Origin: an uncultured Lachnospiraceae bacterium
GTDB lineage: Bacteria > Bacillota > Clostridia > Lachnospirales > Lachnospiraceae
Length of the DNA: 64,000 nt
Direction: 5' to 3'
NCBI GenBank assembly: GCA_902489925.1
Contig: CABUBX010000003.1
Location: 1 to 64,000, forward strand
Part shown: positions 20,278 to 28,241 of the stretch, piece by piece
Layout of the letters: each line of letters begins with the position of its first letter
Numbering within the stretch: position 1 is the stretch's first letter
Program-made: the position numbers and the translations under genes
The notes under the pieces: generated by a model
Databases searched by the model: none
What the model was told of the DNA's origin: nothing
What the model saw: only the letters and a program-made list of their open reading frames with translations

Positions 20278-20829
20278 TTATTCACTGAGCTGGATTTTCA
20301 TTAAATCCCTTGTCATCATTTCTAATTTTGTTTTAATACTTGAATCTGCAACCTTGTCTCCGATTCGGATTACCATGCCTCCGATAAGATTGGCATCTGT
20401 GCTGTAATGAATGTCATAAGCGACATTGTCTGTCAGCTCAAGAAGTCTTGCCTCTATCTTTTCTTTCTGTGCCTCTGAAAGAGGAACAGCGGAGGTCACA
20501 TAGGCTGTACCGATATGTTTGTATGCCTTTACCGCATTCAAAAAATACTCAAAGATATTTAAAAATTCCGACTGCCGCCCTGCTCTGACAACGATATGCA
20601 AAAATCCCGAAATCTCATCGGACACCTTACCGTCAAAACATGCACTGAGCACAGCCTCCTTTTCTTCTCTCGGTATCTGCGGATGTACAAGCAAAGCGCC
20701 AAGCTCTTGATTTTCATGAAACAGGCTGCAAAGCATCTCGACTTCTTTTTGAAATTCGTCCAGCTTATTTTCTTCAAGGCCAAGGTCGAAAAGCGCCTGA
20801 CCGTAAGTTTTATCTGCTAACTTTGCCAT
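20278..20829 (-). CDS. atpH: F1Fo-ATP synthase delta subunit
   Basis: A 183-residue delta subunit, the peripheral link between F1 and the b stalk. N-terminal helical domain (KTYGQALFDLGLEENKLDEF) and C-terminal LIGGMVIRIGDKVADSSIK are typical. The start codon overlaps the end of the preceding b-type gene by 13 bases, indicating translational coupling. Confidence 0.93.
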   Translation of the reverse strand: MAKLADKTYGQALFDLGLEENKLDEFQKEVEMLCSLFHENQELGALLVHPQIPREEKEAVLSACFDGKVSDEISGFLHIVVRAGRQSEFLNIFEYFLNAVKAYKHIGTAYVTSAVPLSEAQKEKIEARLLELTDNVAYDIHYSTDANLIGGMVIRIGDKVADSSIKTKLEMMTRDLMKIQLSE

Positions 20830-21308
20830 GTCGATTCTCCCATCTCATTTAATGTATCCTCGATTAACTGTGCCTGTTTTTTCTCATCCATATTCTCTGC
20901 AATCAGCTTCATCGCTGTAGCGTGGGCATAGGTAATCATATCCTTCTTAATATCATCCCTTACCTTTGCCATTTTAAGCTCTGCTTCTTTTTCGGCGCGC
21001 GCAACAATTCTGTCCGCCTCTGCACCGGCATCTGCCATAAGCTCTGCCTGTCTGTATGCCGCCTTTTCCTTTGCTTTTTCAAGAATCGCTTCTCTTTCTT
21101 TCGGAAAATCGGCAATCTTCTTGGCATACATTGTGTGCGTCTCTTTTGCGCTTTCTTTATGCGCTCTTGCGCCGTCAATGCTCTCAACAATCGCATTTTT
21201 TCTCTTGGCGAGCATGCCTGAAATCATATCCGAAGCAAAATATCCGGCGATAAAGCATATGATAAATAAGTTCACTGCGCTTATTATAAAGCTGATTAAT
21301 TCTTCCAT
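20817..21308 (-). CDS. Second F1Fo-ATP synthase b-type subunit (b-prime-like)
   Basis: A 163-residue protein with one N-terminal membrane segment (about 5-28, FIISAVNLFIICFIAGYFAS) followed by a long charged alpha-helix, the architecture of a b subunit. It is not a copy-paste duplicate of the upstream atpF product: residue identity by eye is low, but both end in a similar ETLKEMG/DTLNEMG motif. Paired b and b-prime genes are known mainly from cyanobacteria, chloroplasts and alphaproteobacteria, which form a heterodimeric stator. It overlaps atpF by 13 bases at its start and atpH at its end, so all three are translationally coupled. Confidence 0.88.
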   Translation of the reverse strand: MEELISFIISAVNLFIICFIAGYFASDMISGMLAKRKNAIVESIDGARAHKESAKETHTMYAKKIADFPKEREAILEKAKEKAAYRQAELMADAGAEADRIVARAEKEAELKMAKVRDDIKKDMITYAHATAMKLIAENMDEKKQAQLIEDTLNEMGESTWQS

Positions 21309-21811
21309 GCTTCACCACCCATTTCTTTTAAAGTTTCCTCGAGAAGCATCGCTTCTCTAAATGGGTCAACCGATGAGACAAACTGTCCCGCCATCATGCC
21401 GGCAATCTCGCTCATCTGGGCTTTAACCTCATCTTTTACTTTTTCGATTTCGCTGTCAGCTTCCTGCTGTGCCTTTTCGGCAATTGCAGAGGCTTTGATT
21501 TTTGCTTGGGCAATCACTTCTTCCTGCTGCCTGACAGCACTCTTATAAGAAGCGGATAAAATTCCCTCAGCTTCTTTATGTGCCGCTTTAAGCAGCTCGT
21601 CATATTCGGCTTTCAGCTTATCCGCCGCTTCAAGTTCTGCCGCCGCCTCATCTTTATCCGCATCAATGGCTGCTTTACGCTTTTCCATAAAGGCCCTGAC
21701 CGGTTTAAAAAACAGCTTCGACATAATGATATAAAGAAGCATGAGATAGACAAACATTACGCAGACGTCAAAGACAAGCTGCATATCAAGTCCAAATAAT
21801 CTGCCGTCCAA
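21296..21811 (-). CDS. atpF: F1Fo-ATP synthase b subunit
   Basis: A 171-residue stator subunit: one membrane helix (about 10-32), then a long coiled-coil rich in Ala, Glu and Lys, beginning FFKPVRAFMEKRKAAI. The start is a TTG at 21811, supported by GGGAGG 8 bases upstream; the next ATG (21784) has no comparable site and would shorten the membrane segment. Confidence 0.92.
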   Translation of the reverse strand: MDGRLFGLDMQLVFDVCVMFVYLMLLYIIMSKLFFKPVRAFMEKRKAAIDADKDEAAAELEAADKLKAEYDELLKAAHKEAEGILSASYKSAVRQQEEVIAQAKIKASAIAEKAQQEADSEIEKVKDEVKAQMSEIAGMMAGQFVSSVDPFREAMLLEETLKEMGGEAWKN

Positions 21812-21844
21812 GTTACAAGCCTCCCTTCGGCTTTATATCAATTA

Positions 21845-22150
<306 letters not shown>

Positions 22151-22161
22151 TTAAAATAAGA

Positions 22162-22860
22162 TTACTCCGGAAGCTTATCATTGATAAACACCATACTCAG
22201 CATACAAAATACATATGTCTGAATCGCACCTGAAAATAAATCCAGATAAGCATGTAAAAATACCGGAATACCAATTGTCACCAGTCTCGGCAGTAGTCCG
22301 TAAAACAATGCCATCATTACCGTACCGCCCATAATGTTACCAAAAAGACGGAGTGATAAAGAAACCGGTGTTGCTACTTCACCAATCACATTAATCGGGA
22401 AAAGCAGCGGCAGAGGCTGTGTCAGACTTTTCAAATACTTTAACGGCCCGTGGTTCGTCTTAATGGCATTGTACTGAATCACTGTAAAGGTCACTAAAGC
22501 CAATGTCAGCGTCATACAAAAATCTGCCGTCGGCGGACGCAGTCCAAACAGACCGGAAATATTTGCAAAGAAAATAAACATAAATATTGTCAGAATATAG
22601 TTGGCATACTTGCGCCAGTGCCTGAACATATTGTCCTTGACAATATTGTCAAGAAGCTCGACATATGTCTCAGCGATATTCTGCAATATCCCCGGAACCT
22701 CCTTGGCATGACGTATCTTATAATTGACAGCAATGCCCAGTATGACGAGTGCCGCGCACACAATGAACATACAGACATGTGTTGTCGTAATCCATACTTC
22801 ATGACCAAAGAAATTTAATTTTTGATAACCTTCAATCATAAAATCAACGTTCTGTTCCAT
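22162..22860 (-). CDS. atpB: F1Fo-ATP synthase a subunit
   Basis: A 232-residue membrane protein carrying the ion half-channels. The essential arginine is in SLRLFGNIMGGTVMMAL (about 160), and the tail LDLFSGAIQTYVFCMLSMVFI is typical. The ATG at 22860 follows GGAAGGTGAGAGG; an in-frame start at 22926 would add 22 non-homologous residues. Confidence 0.94.
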   Translation of the reverse strand: MEQNVDFMIEGYQKLNFFGHEVWITTTHVCMFIVCAALVILGIAVNYKIRHAKEVPGILQNIAETYVELLDNIVKDNMFRHWRKYANYILTIFMFIFFANISGLFGLRPPTADFCMTLTLALVTFTVIQYNAIKTNHGPLKYLKSLTQPLPLLFPINVIGEVATPVSLSLRLFGNIMGGTVMMALFYGLLPRLVTIGIPVFLHAYLDLFSGAIQTYVFCMLSMVFINDKLPE

Positions 22861-22967
22861 CCTCTCACCTTCCTTTACTTTATATTTTTGCCGTATAATA
22901 CGACTTTTGTATATACACAAAGTCATTATTGAAGACAGCTCTCCCTCAACGGACGGCCAACTTCAAT

Positions 22968-22999
22968 CCCCCCCTGCGTATGCATCATTTAAAGGGGGG
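22968..22999. other. C7/G6 hairpin between atpI-like gene and atpB
   Basis: Seven C and six G in a row face each other across a 19-base loop in the 166-base gap between the accessory gene and atpB. It could set the relative amounts of the accessory and core subunits. No T tract follows on the minus strand, so it is not a classical terminator. Confidence 0.5.
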
Positions 23000-23026
23000 A
23001 CACAGTTTGATTTGCGCACCGGCTGC

Positions 23027-23455
23027 CTATATCGAAGGCTTACTGTGAAAAATAAACCTGCATACGAGCGGCCGGATAAAAACAGCCGCCTTCAGCGTCA
23101 TCATGCCGGCAAAAACCCCGACAAAATGAACAAAGGGAAGCTTGAGTCCCGCAATAATTACGGCGATACTCAATATGAGACGAAAGCCATAGCCTCGTTT
23201 CATATGCTTTTCGGCATCCTCCGGCAATAATTCAAGGGCATCCTCAATTGAAACTGACATATGGACAGCCATAATCACCGAATAAATACTTCCCATAAGC
23301 ACACCTGCGATAAAAGTCCATCTTATAGGCAACAAAAGACCGACAACACACATCAATGCAGCCGCAGTCAAAATGCCTGCAATTAACTCAATGAGTGTCT
23401 GATTCGTTCTTTTTATGAGCGCTTTCATCTTCTCTGTGATATGCTTCATCATCAT
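23027..23455 (-). CDS. atpI: ATP synthase subunit I-like membrane protein
   Basis: About 142 residues with four hydrophobic segments, at the position of AtpI in bacterial atp operons. AtpI-like proteins assist c-ring assembly, and in some species ion uptake. Sequence similarity to well-studied AtpI is weak, so the call rests on topology and position. The start is uncertain: three ATG codons in a row (23455-23447) follow AAAGGG, and another at 23428 follows AGAGAAG. The first choice overlaps the upstream gene by 68 bases. Confidence 0.7.
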   Translation of the reverse strand: MMMKHITEKMKALIKRTNQTLIELIAGILTAAALMCVVGLLLPIRWTFIAGVLMGSIYSVIMAVHMSVSIEDALELLPEDAEKHMKRGYGFRLILSIAVIIAGLKLPFVHFVGVFAGMMTLKAAVFIRPLVCRFIFHSKPSI

Positions 23456-23684
23456 ATTCCCTTTCATCCTTCAGCAGTGTCTTTGTTGATTCATACATAT
23501 TTCTGTAAGCCGCCAATATTCCGAGGATAATAAAGACAGGCAGCAAAAATCCTGTATGAAACACTTCGTCCAGCCATCGCCCCAAAAAGAAGCACAGCAC
23601 GATAGGCACAAGCATATTCAGTCCCAGCTGGGTTACGAGAGCCAGCGCGCGAACAGCGTCCCTGTGGCTTTTCTTCTTATTCAC
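23388..23684 (-). CDS. atpZ: AtpZ/AtpI family accessory protein
   Basis: A 98-residue protein with two membrane helices (about 18-38 and 48-66; LNMLVPIVLCFFLGRWLDE is the family signature) and a charged C-terminal tail rich in Glu, Asp and His. AtpZ-like proteins precede ATP synthase operons and, with AtpI, are implicated in c-ring assembly and cation transport. The start is a GTG at 23684 with AGGAGG 8 bases upstream. First gene of the atp operon. Confidence 0.82.
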   Translation of the reverse strand: MNKKKSHRDAVRALALVTQLGLNMLVPIVLCFFLGRWLDEVFHTGFLLPVFIILGILAAYRNMYESTKTLLKDEREYDDEAYHREDESAHKKNESDTH

Positions 23685-23776
23685 TGCAACAACCTCCTGC
23701 ACATATACATCACTAATATTACCACAAACACTTTCATTATGCTATTATTTTCGCAATAATTTTTTTTAAAGAAATC

Positions 23777-23811
23777 GGAGGTTTGATGTTATGTAAACAA
23801 ATCAAACCTCC
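23777..23811 (-). terminator. Terminator-like hairpin after the dCMP deaminase gene
   Basis: GGAGGTTTGAT pairs perfectly with ATCAAACCTCC across a 13-base loop, followed on the minus strand by a short T-rich tract. It separates the nucleotide-salvage genes from the atp operon. Confidence 0.7.
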
Positions 23812-23828
23812 AAAACTTCACTGATATC

Positions 23829-24314
23829 CTATACTGTAAACTCGATTTTACGCCCCGTCGCCTCGTAGCGGCGAAGCTTTACGCCCGCTGCCTTAAACAT
23901 CATCTTCGATGCAATAACCGCTGCCGTATCCGCATACTTATCGTCACCGTAAATTACTTCACGTATGCCGCTCTGAATAATGGCTTTGGCACATTCATTG
24001 CACGGAAAAAGCGATACATAAAGCTTGGCGCCCTCAAGGCTGCCGCCGCGGTAATTTAAAATGGCATTAAGCTCACTGTGAGTCACATAAACATACTTTG
24101 TCTCCAACGGCTCGCCCTCTCTGCCCCACGGAAATTCATCGTCGGAACAGCCCATCGGAAAACCGTTATAACCCATTGATAAAATCTTGTTATCACTGCT
24201 GACAATACATGAGCCGACCTGACTGTTCGGGTCTTTTGAGCGCAGCGCCGCCAGCTTTGCCACACCCATAAAATATTCATCCCAGCTTATATAATCCTGT
24301 CGTTTTTCGCCCAT
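23829..24314 (-). CDS. Deoxycytidylate deaminase
   Basis: A 161-residue zinc deaminase (ComEB/dCMP deaminase family) that makes dUMP for thymidylate synthesis. The zinc/proton-shuttle motif is HSELNA (about 86) and the second zinc motif PCNEC (about 109). Encoded 15 bases after upp on the same strand. AGGTGAGAG precedes the ATG at 24314. Confidence 0.9.
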   Translation of the reverse strand: MGEKRQDYISWDEYFMGVAKLAALRSKDPNSQVGSCIVSSDNKILSMGYNGFPMGCSDDEFPWGREGEPLETKYVYVTHSELNAILNYRGGSLEGAKLYVSLFPCNECAKAIIQSGIREVIYGDDKYADTAAVIASKMMFKAAGVKLRRYEATGRKIEFTV

Positions 24315-24329
24315 TCTCTCACCTGTCCT

Positions 24330-24962
24330 CTATTTCGTTCCGAAAATTCTGTCACCGGCATCGCCAAGACCCGGAACAATATACTTATGGGAATTTAAGT
24401 GGTCATCTAAGGCACCGATAAAAATGTCAATGTCCGGATGTTCTTCGGCAAGCTTTTTTACACCCTCCGGTGCCGCAATAATGCAAAGGAAATGAATCTT
24501 TTTTACACCCTTTTCTTTAAGCATCGTAATCGCTGCCGCAGCCGAACCTCCTGTGGCAAGCATCGGGTCAACGACAAATGTTTCTCTCTCATCACAATCT
24601 GCCGGAAGCTTGCAGTAATACTCGATTGGAAGCGCCGTCTCTGGGTCTCTGTAAAGACCGATATGACCGACCTTTGCTGCCGGAACCATACTGAGCATAC
24701 CTTCAACCATACCAAGACCTGCTCTTAAAATAGGCACAACCGCCATCTTCTTGCCTTTTAATTCCTTCACCGTTGTCTTACAAATCGGTGTTTCAATCTC
24801 CACATCGGTCAGCTCAAGATTTCTTGTTGCCTCATAGCACATCAGCATGGCAATCTCACTGATTAAATTTCTGAAATCTCTTGAGCCTGTCTCTGTCCGT
24901 CTGATAATGCCAATCTTATGCTCAATCAACGGGTGATTCATTACATGTATTTTTTCATTCAT
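24330..24962 (-). CDS. upp: Uracil phosphoribosyltransferase
   Basis: A 210-residue enzyme that converts uracil and PRPP to UMP. The PRPP-binding loop is [15 protein letters not shown] (about 130-145), and the C-terminal [13 protein letters not shown] closes the uracil site. It follows rpiB by 40 bases. AAAGGAG precedes the ATG at 24962. Confidence 0.95.
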   Translation of the reverse strand: MNEKIHVMNHPLIEHKIGIIRRTETGSRDFRNLISEIAMLMCYEATRNLELTDVEIETPICKTTVKELKGKKMAVVPILRAGLGMVEGMLSMVPAAKVGHIGLYRDPETALPIEYYCKLPADCDERETFVVDPMLATGGSAAAAITMLKEKGVKKIHFLCIIAAPEGVKKLAEEHPDIDIFIGALDDHLNSHKYIVPGLGDAGDRIFGTK

Positions 24963-25002
24963 GATTTTTCTCCTTTAACTTTGCTCGCTTTCATCTTATC
25001 TT

Positions 25003-25434
25003 TTACTGTTTTTCAATCTGATTAATTCTTCTTATATGACGCTCATCATTTGAAAATGGTGTCGTCAAAAATGTTTCCACAATCTTTAAGGCAAGTCCTG
25101 TGCCGACAACTCTGCCGCCAAGGGCAAGGACATTGGCATCATTATGCTCTCTTGTTGCCTCCGCCATAAAGCAGTCTGTACAAAGAGCCGCACGCACACC
25201 CGGTACCTTATTGGCTGCAATAGAAATACCAATACCTGTACCGCATACTAAAATACCTTTGTCACACTCACCTTTTGCCACAGCCTCACCGACTGTTCTT
25301 CCATAAACAGGATAATCTACGGAATCTGTGGAATAAGTACCGTAGTTTTTGTACTCATAGCCATGAGCCTCCAAATACTTAATAATCTCCTGCATTAATT
25401 CATAACCGCCATGGTCGCATCCAAGTGCTATCAT
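25003..25434 (-). CDS. rpiB: Ribose 5-phosphate isomerase B
   Basis: A 143-residue sugar-phosphate isomerase interconverting ribulose- and ribose-5-phosphate. GCDHGGYEL (5-13) and CGTGIGISIAANK (about 64-76, catalytic Cys) are the family motifs. It supplies ribose phosphate for PRPP, fitting the adjacent upp. AGGAGG precedes the ATG at 25434. A GC-rich hairpin lies upstream. Confidence 0.94.
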   Translation of the reverse strand: MIALGCDHGGYELMQEIIKYLEAHGYEYKNYGTYSTDSVDYPVYGRTVGEAVAKGECDKGILVCGTGIGISIAANKVPGVRAALCTDCFMAEATREHNDANVLALGGRVVGTGLALKIVETFLTTPFSNDERHIRRINQIEKQ

Positions 25435-25454
25435 AAAATTTTCCTCCTATAGTG

Positions 25455-25472
25455 ACGCCGCAGATGCGGCGT
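25455..25472. other. Short GC-rich hairpin before rpiB
   Basis: ACGCCGCA and TGCGGCGT form an 8-base inverted repeat with a two-base centre, just upstream of the rpiB ribosome-binding site and after the Sua5 gene. No T tract follows on the minus strand. Confidence 0.4.
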
Positions 25473-25514
25473 TTAGTTTCTTTCATCTCATAGTATTGAC
25501 TATTATTTTCTTAG

Positions 25515-26594
25515 TTACACACGGATTACCTGATGACCGGCTGCCTTCAAAAGCCGGTTCATAATCGCCTGTCCGAGATTGCCTTCAAAAAATCCTTCCG
25601 AATAAATACAATCCACCTCATACTCATCCATGCGTCTTAAAATGTCATAAAGATTATGGGCAATCGTCGATGCATCGCTTCTTGTGCCGATACTTTCTAC
25701 GATACTGCACACATAACGAGCCTTTGTCTCGTCTGTAGCAATGACTGCCGTCCTTTTGCCCTCGGCTGCTTTTTGTGCAGCAAGTGCATTAATCTTTTCA
25801 ATCACGGCGTCGCTCTGCCCCTCCACAATCGTCAAATCACCTTTCGGCGCATAATGCTTATACTTCATCCCCGGCGCTTTCGGATGAACATCCGCTGATA
25901 CTTCACCGCCGATTGCAGGGTCAACCAAAACCTCACCGAGCACCGCCTCAAGCATTGCCTTTGTAATATAGCCCGGTCTTAAAATCATCGGCACATCACC
26001 GGTCAAATCAACAATCGTAGACTCAATGCCAATCCCGACCTGTCCGCCGTCAACAATCATATCAATGCGTCCGTCCATATCCTCAAAAACATGGTCTGCC
26101 GTCGTCGGACTTGGGCGTCCCGATGTATTGGCACTCGGCGCAGCCACATAAGTTTTAGATGCTTTAATAATCGCCTGAGCTGCCGGATGTGACGGAAAAC
26201 GGACTGCCACTGTATCAAGACCGCCTGTTGTCTCATAAGGCACCTTACGACTCTTTGGCACAATCATCGTCAAAGGTCCCGGCCAAAAAGCATCCGCCAG
26301 CTTATAAGCTGCCGCCGGCACATCATCACTAAGTTTACTAAGCGCCGCCGTATCTGCAATATGAACAATCAGCGGATTATCCGACGGGCGTCCCTTTGCG
26401 GCATAAATCTTCTCAGAAGCACGGGCATCCAGAGCATCACCGCCAAGACCATAAACCGTCTCTGTCGGAATCGCCACAAGACCGCCCTCGCGAAGAATAC
26501 GTCCGGCCGCCTCAACAACCGCCGCATCCCCATCAGACATCGGTGTATCTTCTTTTATATTTACACGATAAAACTTCGTAACCATCCTAAACAT
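25515..26594 (-). CDS. L-threonylcarbamoyladenylate synthase (Sua5 type)
   Basis: A 359-residue enzyme making the activated intermediate for the t6A modification at position 37 of ANN-decoding tRNAs. Residues about 25-210 are the YrdC/TsaC domain (GGLVAIPTETVYGLG, PSANTSGRPSPT), and the rest is the Sua5 C-terminal domain, linked by PGMKYKHYAP. The start at 26594 follows AGAAAG; an ATG nine bases downstream is an alternative. A TATAAT lies near 26627. Confidence 0.93.
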   Translation of the reverse strand: MFRMVTKFYRVNIKEDTPMSDGDAAVVEAAGRILREGGLVAIPTETVYGLGGDALDARASEKIYAAKGRPSDNPLIVHIADTAALSKLSDDVPAAAYKLADAFWPGPLTMIVPKSRKVPYETTGGLDTVAVRFPSHPAAQAIIKASKTYVAAPSANTSGRPSPTTADHVFEDMDGRIDMIVDGGQVGIGIESTIVDLTGDVPMILRPGYITKAMLEAVLGEVLVDPAIGGEVSADVHPKAPGMKYKHYAPKGDLTIVEGQSDAVIEKINALAAQKAAEGKRTAVIATDETKARYVCSIVESIGTRSDASTIAHNLYDILRRMDEYEVDCIYSEGFFEGNLGQAIMNRLLKAAGHQVIRV

Positions 26595-26730
26595 CTGCTT
26601 TCTAAATATACTTCCTGTCCATTATAACAGAAAATACAAAAAATGAAAATACAAAACTTCCCAAACCAATATCACAACCGTTATCATTTCGTATATATTT
26701 ATATTCCAGTTAATTTTATTATACATTATA

Positions 26731-27462
26731 CTAAAAAGCCGCAAGCCACCGCACAATCCCGATATGTATTGCCCACGCCAGTTTTTCCTGATAGTTTTCA
26801 TCACAAAGCTTTGCCGCTTCTTCTTCATTGGATAAAAAACCGCACTCCACAATCACTGCGGGTATTTCGGATTTTTTCAAAATATAGTAGCTGTCATTTT
26901 CCTTCGCCTGACGCGTATTCTCACCGTCAGCATTTTCTATAAGACTTTCTTGTATGTACTGTGCCAACACCCTGCTTTTTTCAGATGTTTTATAATAAAA
27001 TGTCTGTGCCCCCTTATACCTGCTGTCTGTAAAGCTGTTTTGATGAATACTTACCGCAAGCACAGCCCCCGATGTATTCATCATCTCAATGCGCCTTTTC
27101 ATATCCTCCCGCTTTTTGTTTTCACTGCCTTCGCTGTAAAGGCCGTTATCATCGGTTCTTGTCATCATCACATGAAACCCCTGATGTTCAAGATTTCTTT
27201 GAAGCTTCTTTGCAATCGCCAAATTTATGTCTTTTTCCTTTTCTCCGTGAATCCCCACTTTTCCCGGGTCATTGCCGCCGTGTCCACTGTCAATAACGAC
27301 CGTTATCTTACCATTCTCCGGCGCATACGCCGAAATCCCCTCTGTCGGATAACTCATTACATTTTTTCCGAAACCAATAATTTCTCTGAAATCAGCACAA
27401 TAAAATACAGCAGCAAAAACAGTCAGCAGCAAAAGGCTTCGCTTTACATAACTTCTTTCCAT
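26731..27462 (-). CDS. N-acetylmuramoyl-L-alanine amidase (CwlD-like)
   Basis: A 243-residue protein with an N-terminal membrane anchor (about 8-22) and an Amidase_3 domain. The first zinc motif is VVIDSGHGGNDPG (about 58), then SIHQNSF and VECGFLSNEEE with the catalytic glutamate. CwlD amidases act with a deacetylase to make muramic lactam in the spore cortex; the size and topology match. The ATG at 27462 follows AGAGGG, so the earlier in-frame start at 27525 is rejected. Confidence 0.88.
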   Translation of the reverse strand: MERSYVKRSLLLLTVFAAVFYCADFREIIGFGKNVMSYPTEGISAYAPENGKITVVIDSGHGGNDPGKVGIHGEKEKDINLAIAKKLQRNLEHQGFHVMMTRTDDNGLYSEGSENKKREDMKRRIEMMNTSGAVLAVSIHQNSFTDSRYKGAQTFYYKTSEKSRVLAQYIQESLIENADGENTRQAKENDSYYILKKSEIPAVIVECGFLSNEEEAAKLCDENYQEKLAWAIHIGIVRWLAAF

Positions 27463-27513
27463 AAATCCCTCTGAAATATTACTTACTAAAATATATGCCC
27501 TCTGAAATACAAA

Positions 27514-27543
27514 TTGACCGGACAAATTATTTTAGCCGGTCAA
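27514..27543 (-). terminator. Terminator-like hairpin after queH
   Basis: TTGACCGG and CCGGTCAA form a perfect 8-base stem around a 14-base loop, followed by TTTG on the minus strand. It lies between queH and the amidase gene. Confidence 0.6.
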
Positions 27544-27591
27544 CCGATAACTTATATATTCTTTTCACTGACAGATAATTTTAAATTCTAT

Positions 27592-28230
27592 TTATTCTTC
27601 ACTTCTTTCTCTCTCCTCGGCCTCCCGTTTCGAATAAACGCAGCCGCAGTAGTTTTGCCGATACAGCCTATGCTCGGCTGAAAGCTCAACCGAACGCTTA
27701 TAGCCGTTTTTCTTTTTGAAATCCGACGGCAAATAGCTGATTCCGTATTCCGCGCCGAGCCTCTGTCCGATTTCGTTAAGTTTTTCGGCATTTTTAAGCG
27801 GGGAGATTGTCAGCGTCGTTGTAAAATAATCATAACCGCCCGCTTTTGCCTCTTTTGCTGCTTCTCTCAGTCGAAGCTCATAACACTTAAAGCAGCGCTC
27901 GCCGCCCTCTTTAACCGTCTCAAGTCCCTTTGCCATTTCAAAAAAGCATTCCGGCGCATAGGCTCCTTCCATAAAACGCACCGGATGGACAAAATTCATC
28001 TCCCGGATAAGGCGCTGCTGCTCGTCTGAACGCGCCGAATATTCCTTTGGCGGATAAATATTCGGATTATAATAAAATATCGTGATTTCAAAATAACGGG
28101 ACAGATATTCAAGACAATAGCTGCTGCACGGTGCGCAGCAGCTATGTAATAAAAGCTTTGGTACTCTATTTTCCTTTTGAAGCTTTTCAATCAGTCTGTC
28201 CAGCTCTTTCTGATAATTAATCTTATTCAT
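27592..28230 (-). CDS. queH: Epoxyqueuosine reductase QueH
   Basis: A 212-residue QueH (DUF208) enzyme for the last step of queuosine tRNA modification, the non-homologous replacement for QueG. Iron-sulfur and redox cysteines are visible in HSCCAPCSSYC (about 29-39), RCFKCYELRL (about 112) and NYCGCVYS near the C-terminus. AGGAAG precedes the ATG at 28230. It starts 11 bases after the GH18 gene, so they are co-transcribed. Confidence 0.93.
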   Translation of the reverse strand: MNKINYQKELDRLIEKLQKENRVPKLLLHSCCAPCSSYCLEYLSRYFEITIFYYNPNIYPPKEYSARSDEQQRLIREMNFVHPVRFMEGAYAPECFFEMAKGLETVKEGGERCFKCYELRLREAAKEAKAGGYDYFTTTLTISPLKNAEKLNEIGQRLGAEYGISYLPSDFKKKNGYKRSVELSAEHRLYRQNYCGCVYSKREAEERERSEE

Positions 28231-28241
28231 AAATCATCTTC

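Noticed and set aside
20817..21308. Second b-type frame as a mere shadow of atpF
   Set aside because: It overlaps atpF by 13 bases only, has its own membrane helix and coiled coil, and fills the exact gap to atpH, so it is a real gene.
25455..25472. Terminator between the Sua5 gene and rpiB
   Set aside because: The gene order on the minus strand is rpiB then upp; the hairpin precedes rpiB without a T tract, so it was kept only as an unassigned hairpin.
26950..27474. 174-residue plus-strand frame opposite the CwlD-like gene
   Set aside because: Antisense to a gene with clear amidase motifs; no family resemblance and no start signals.
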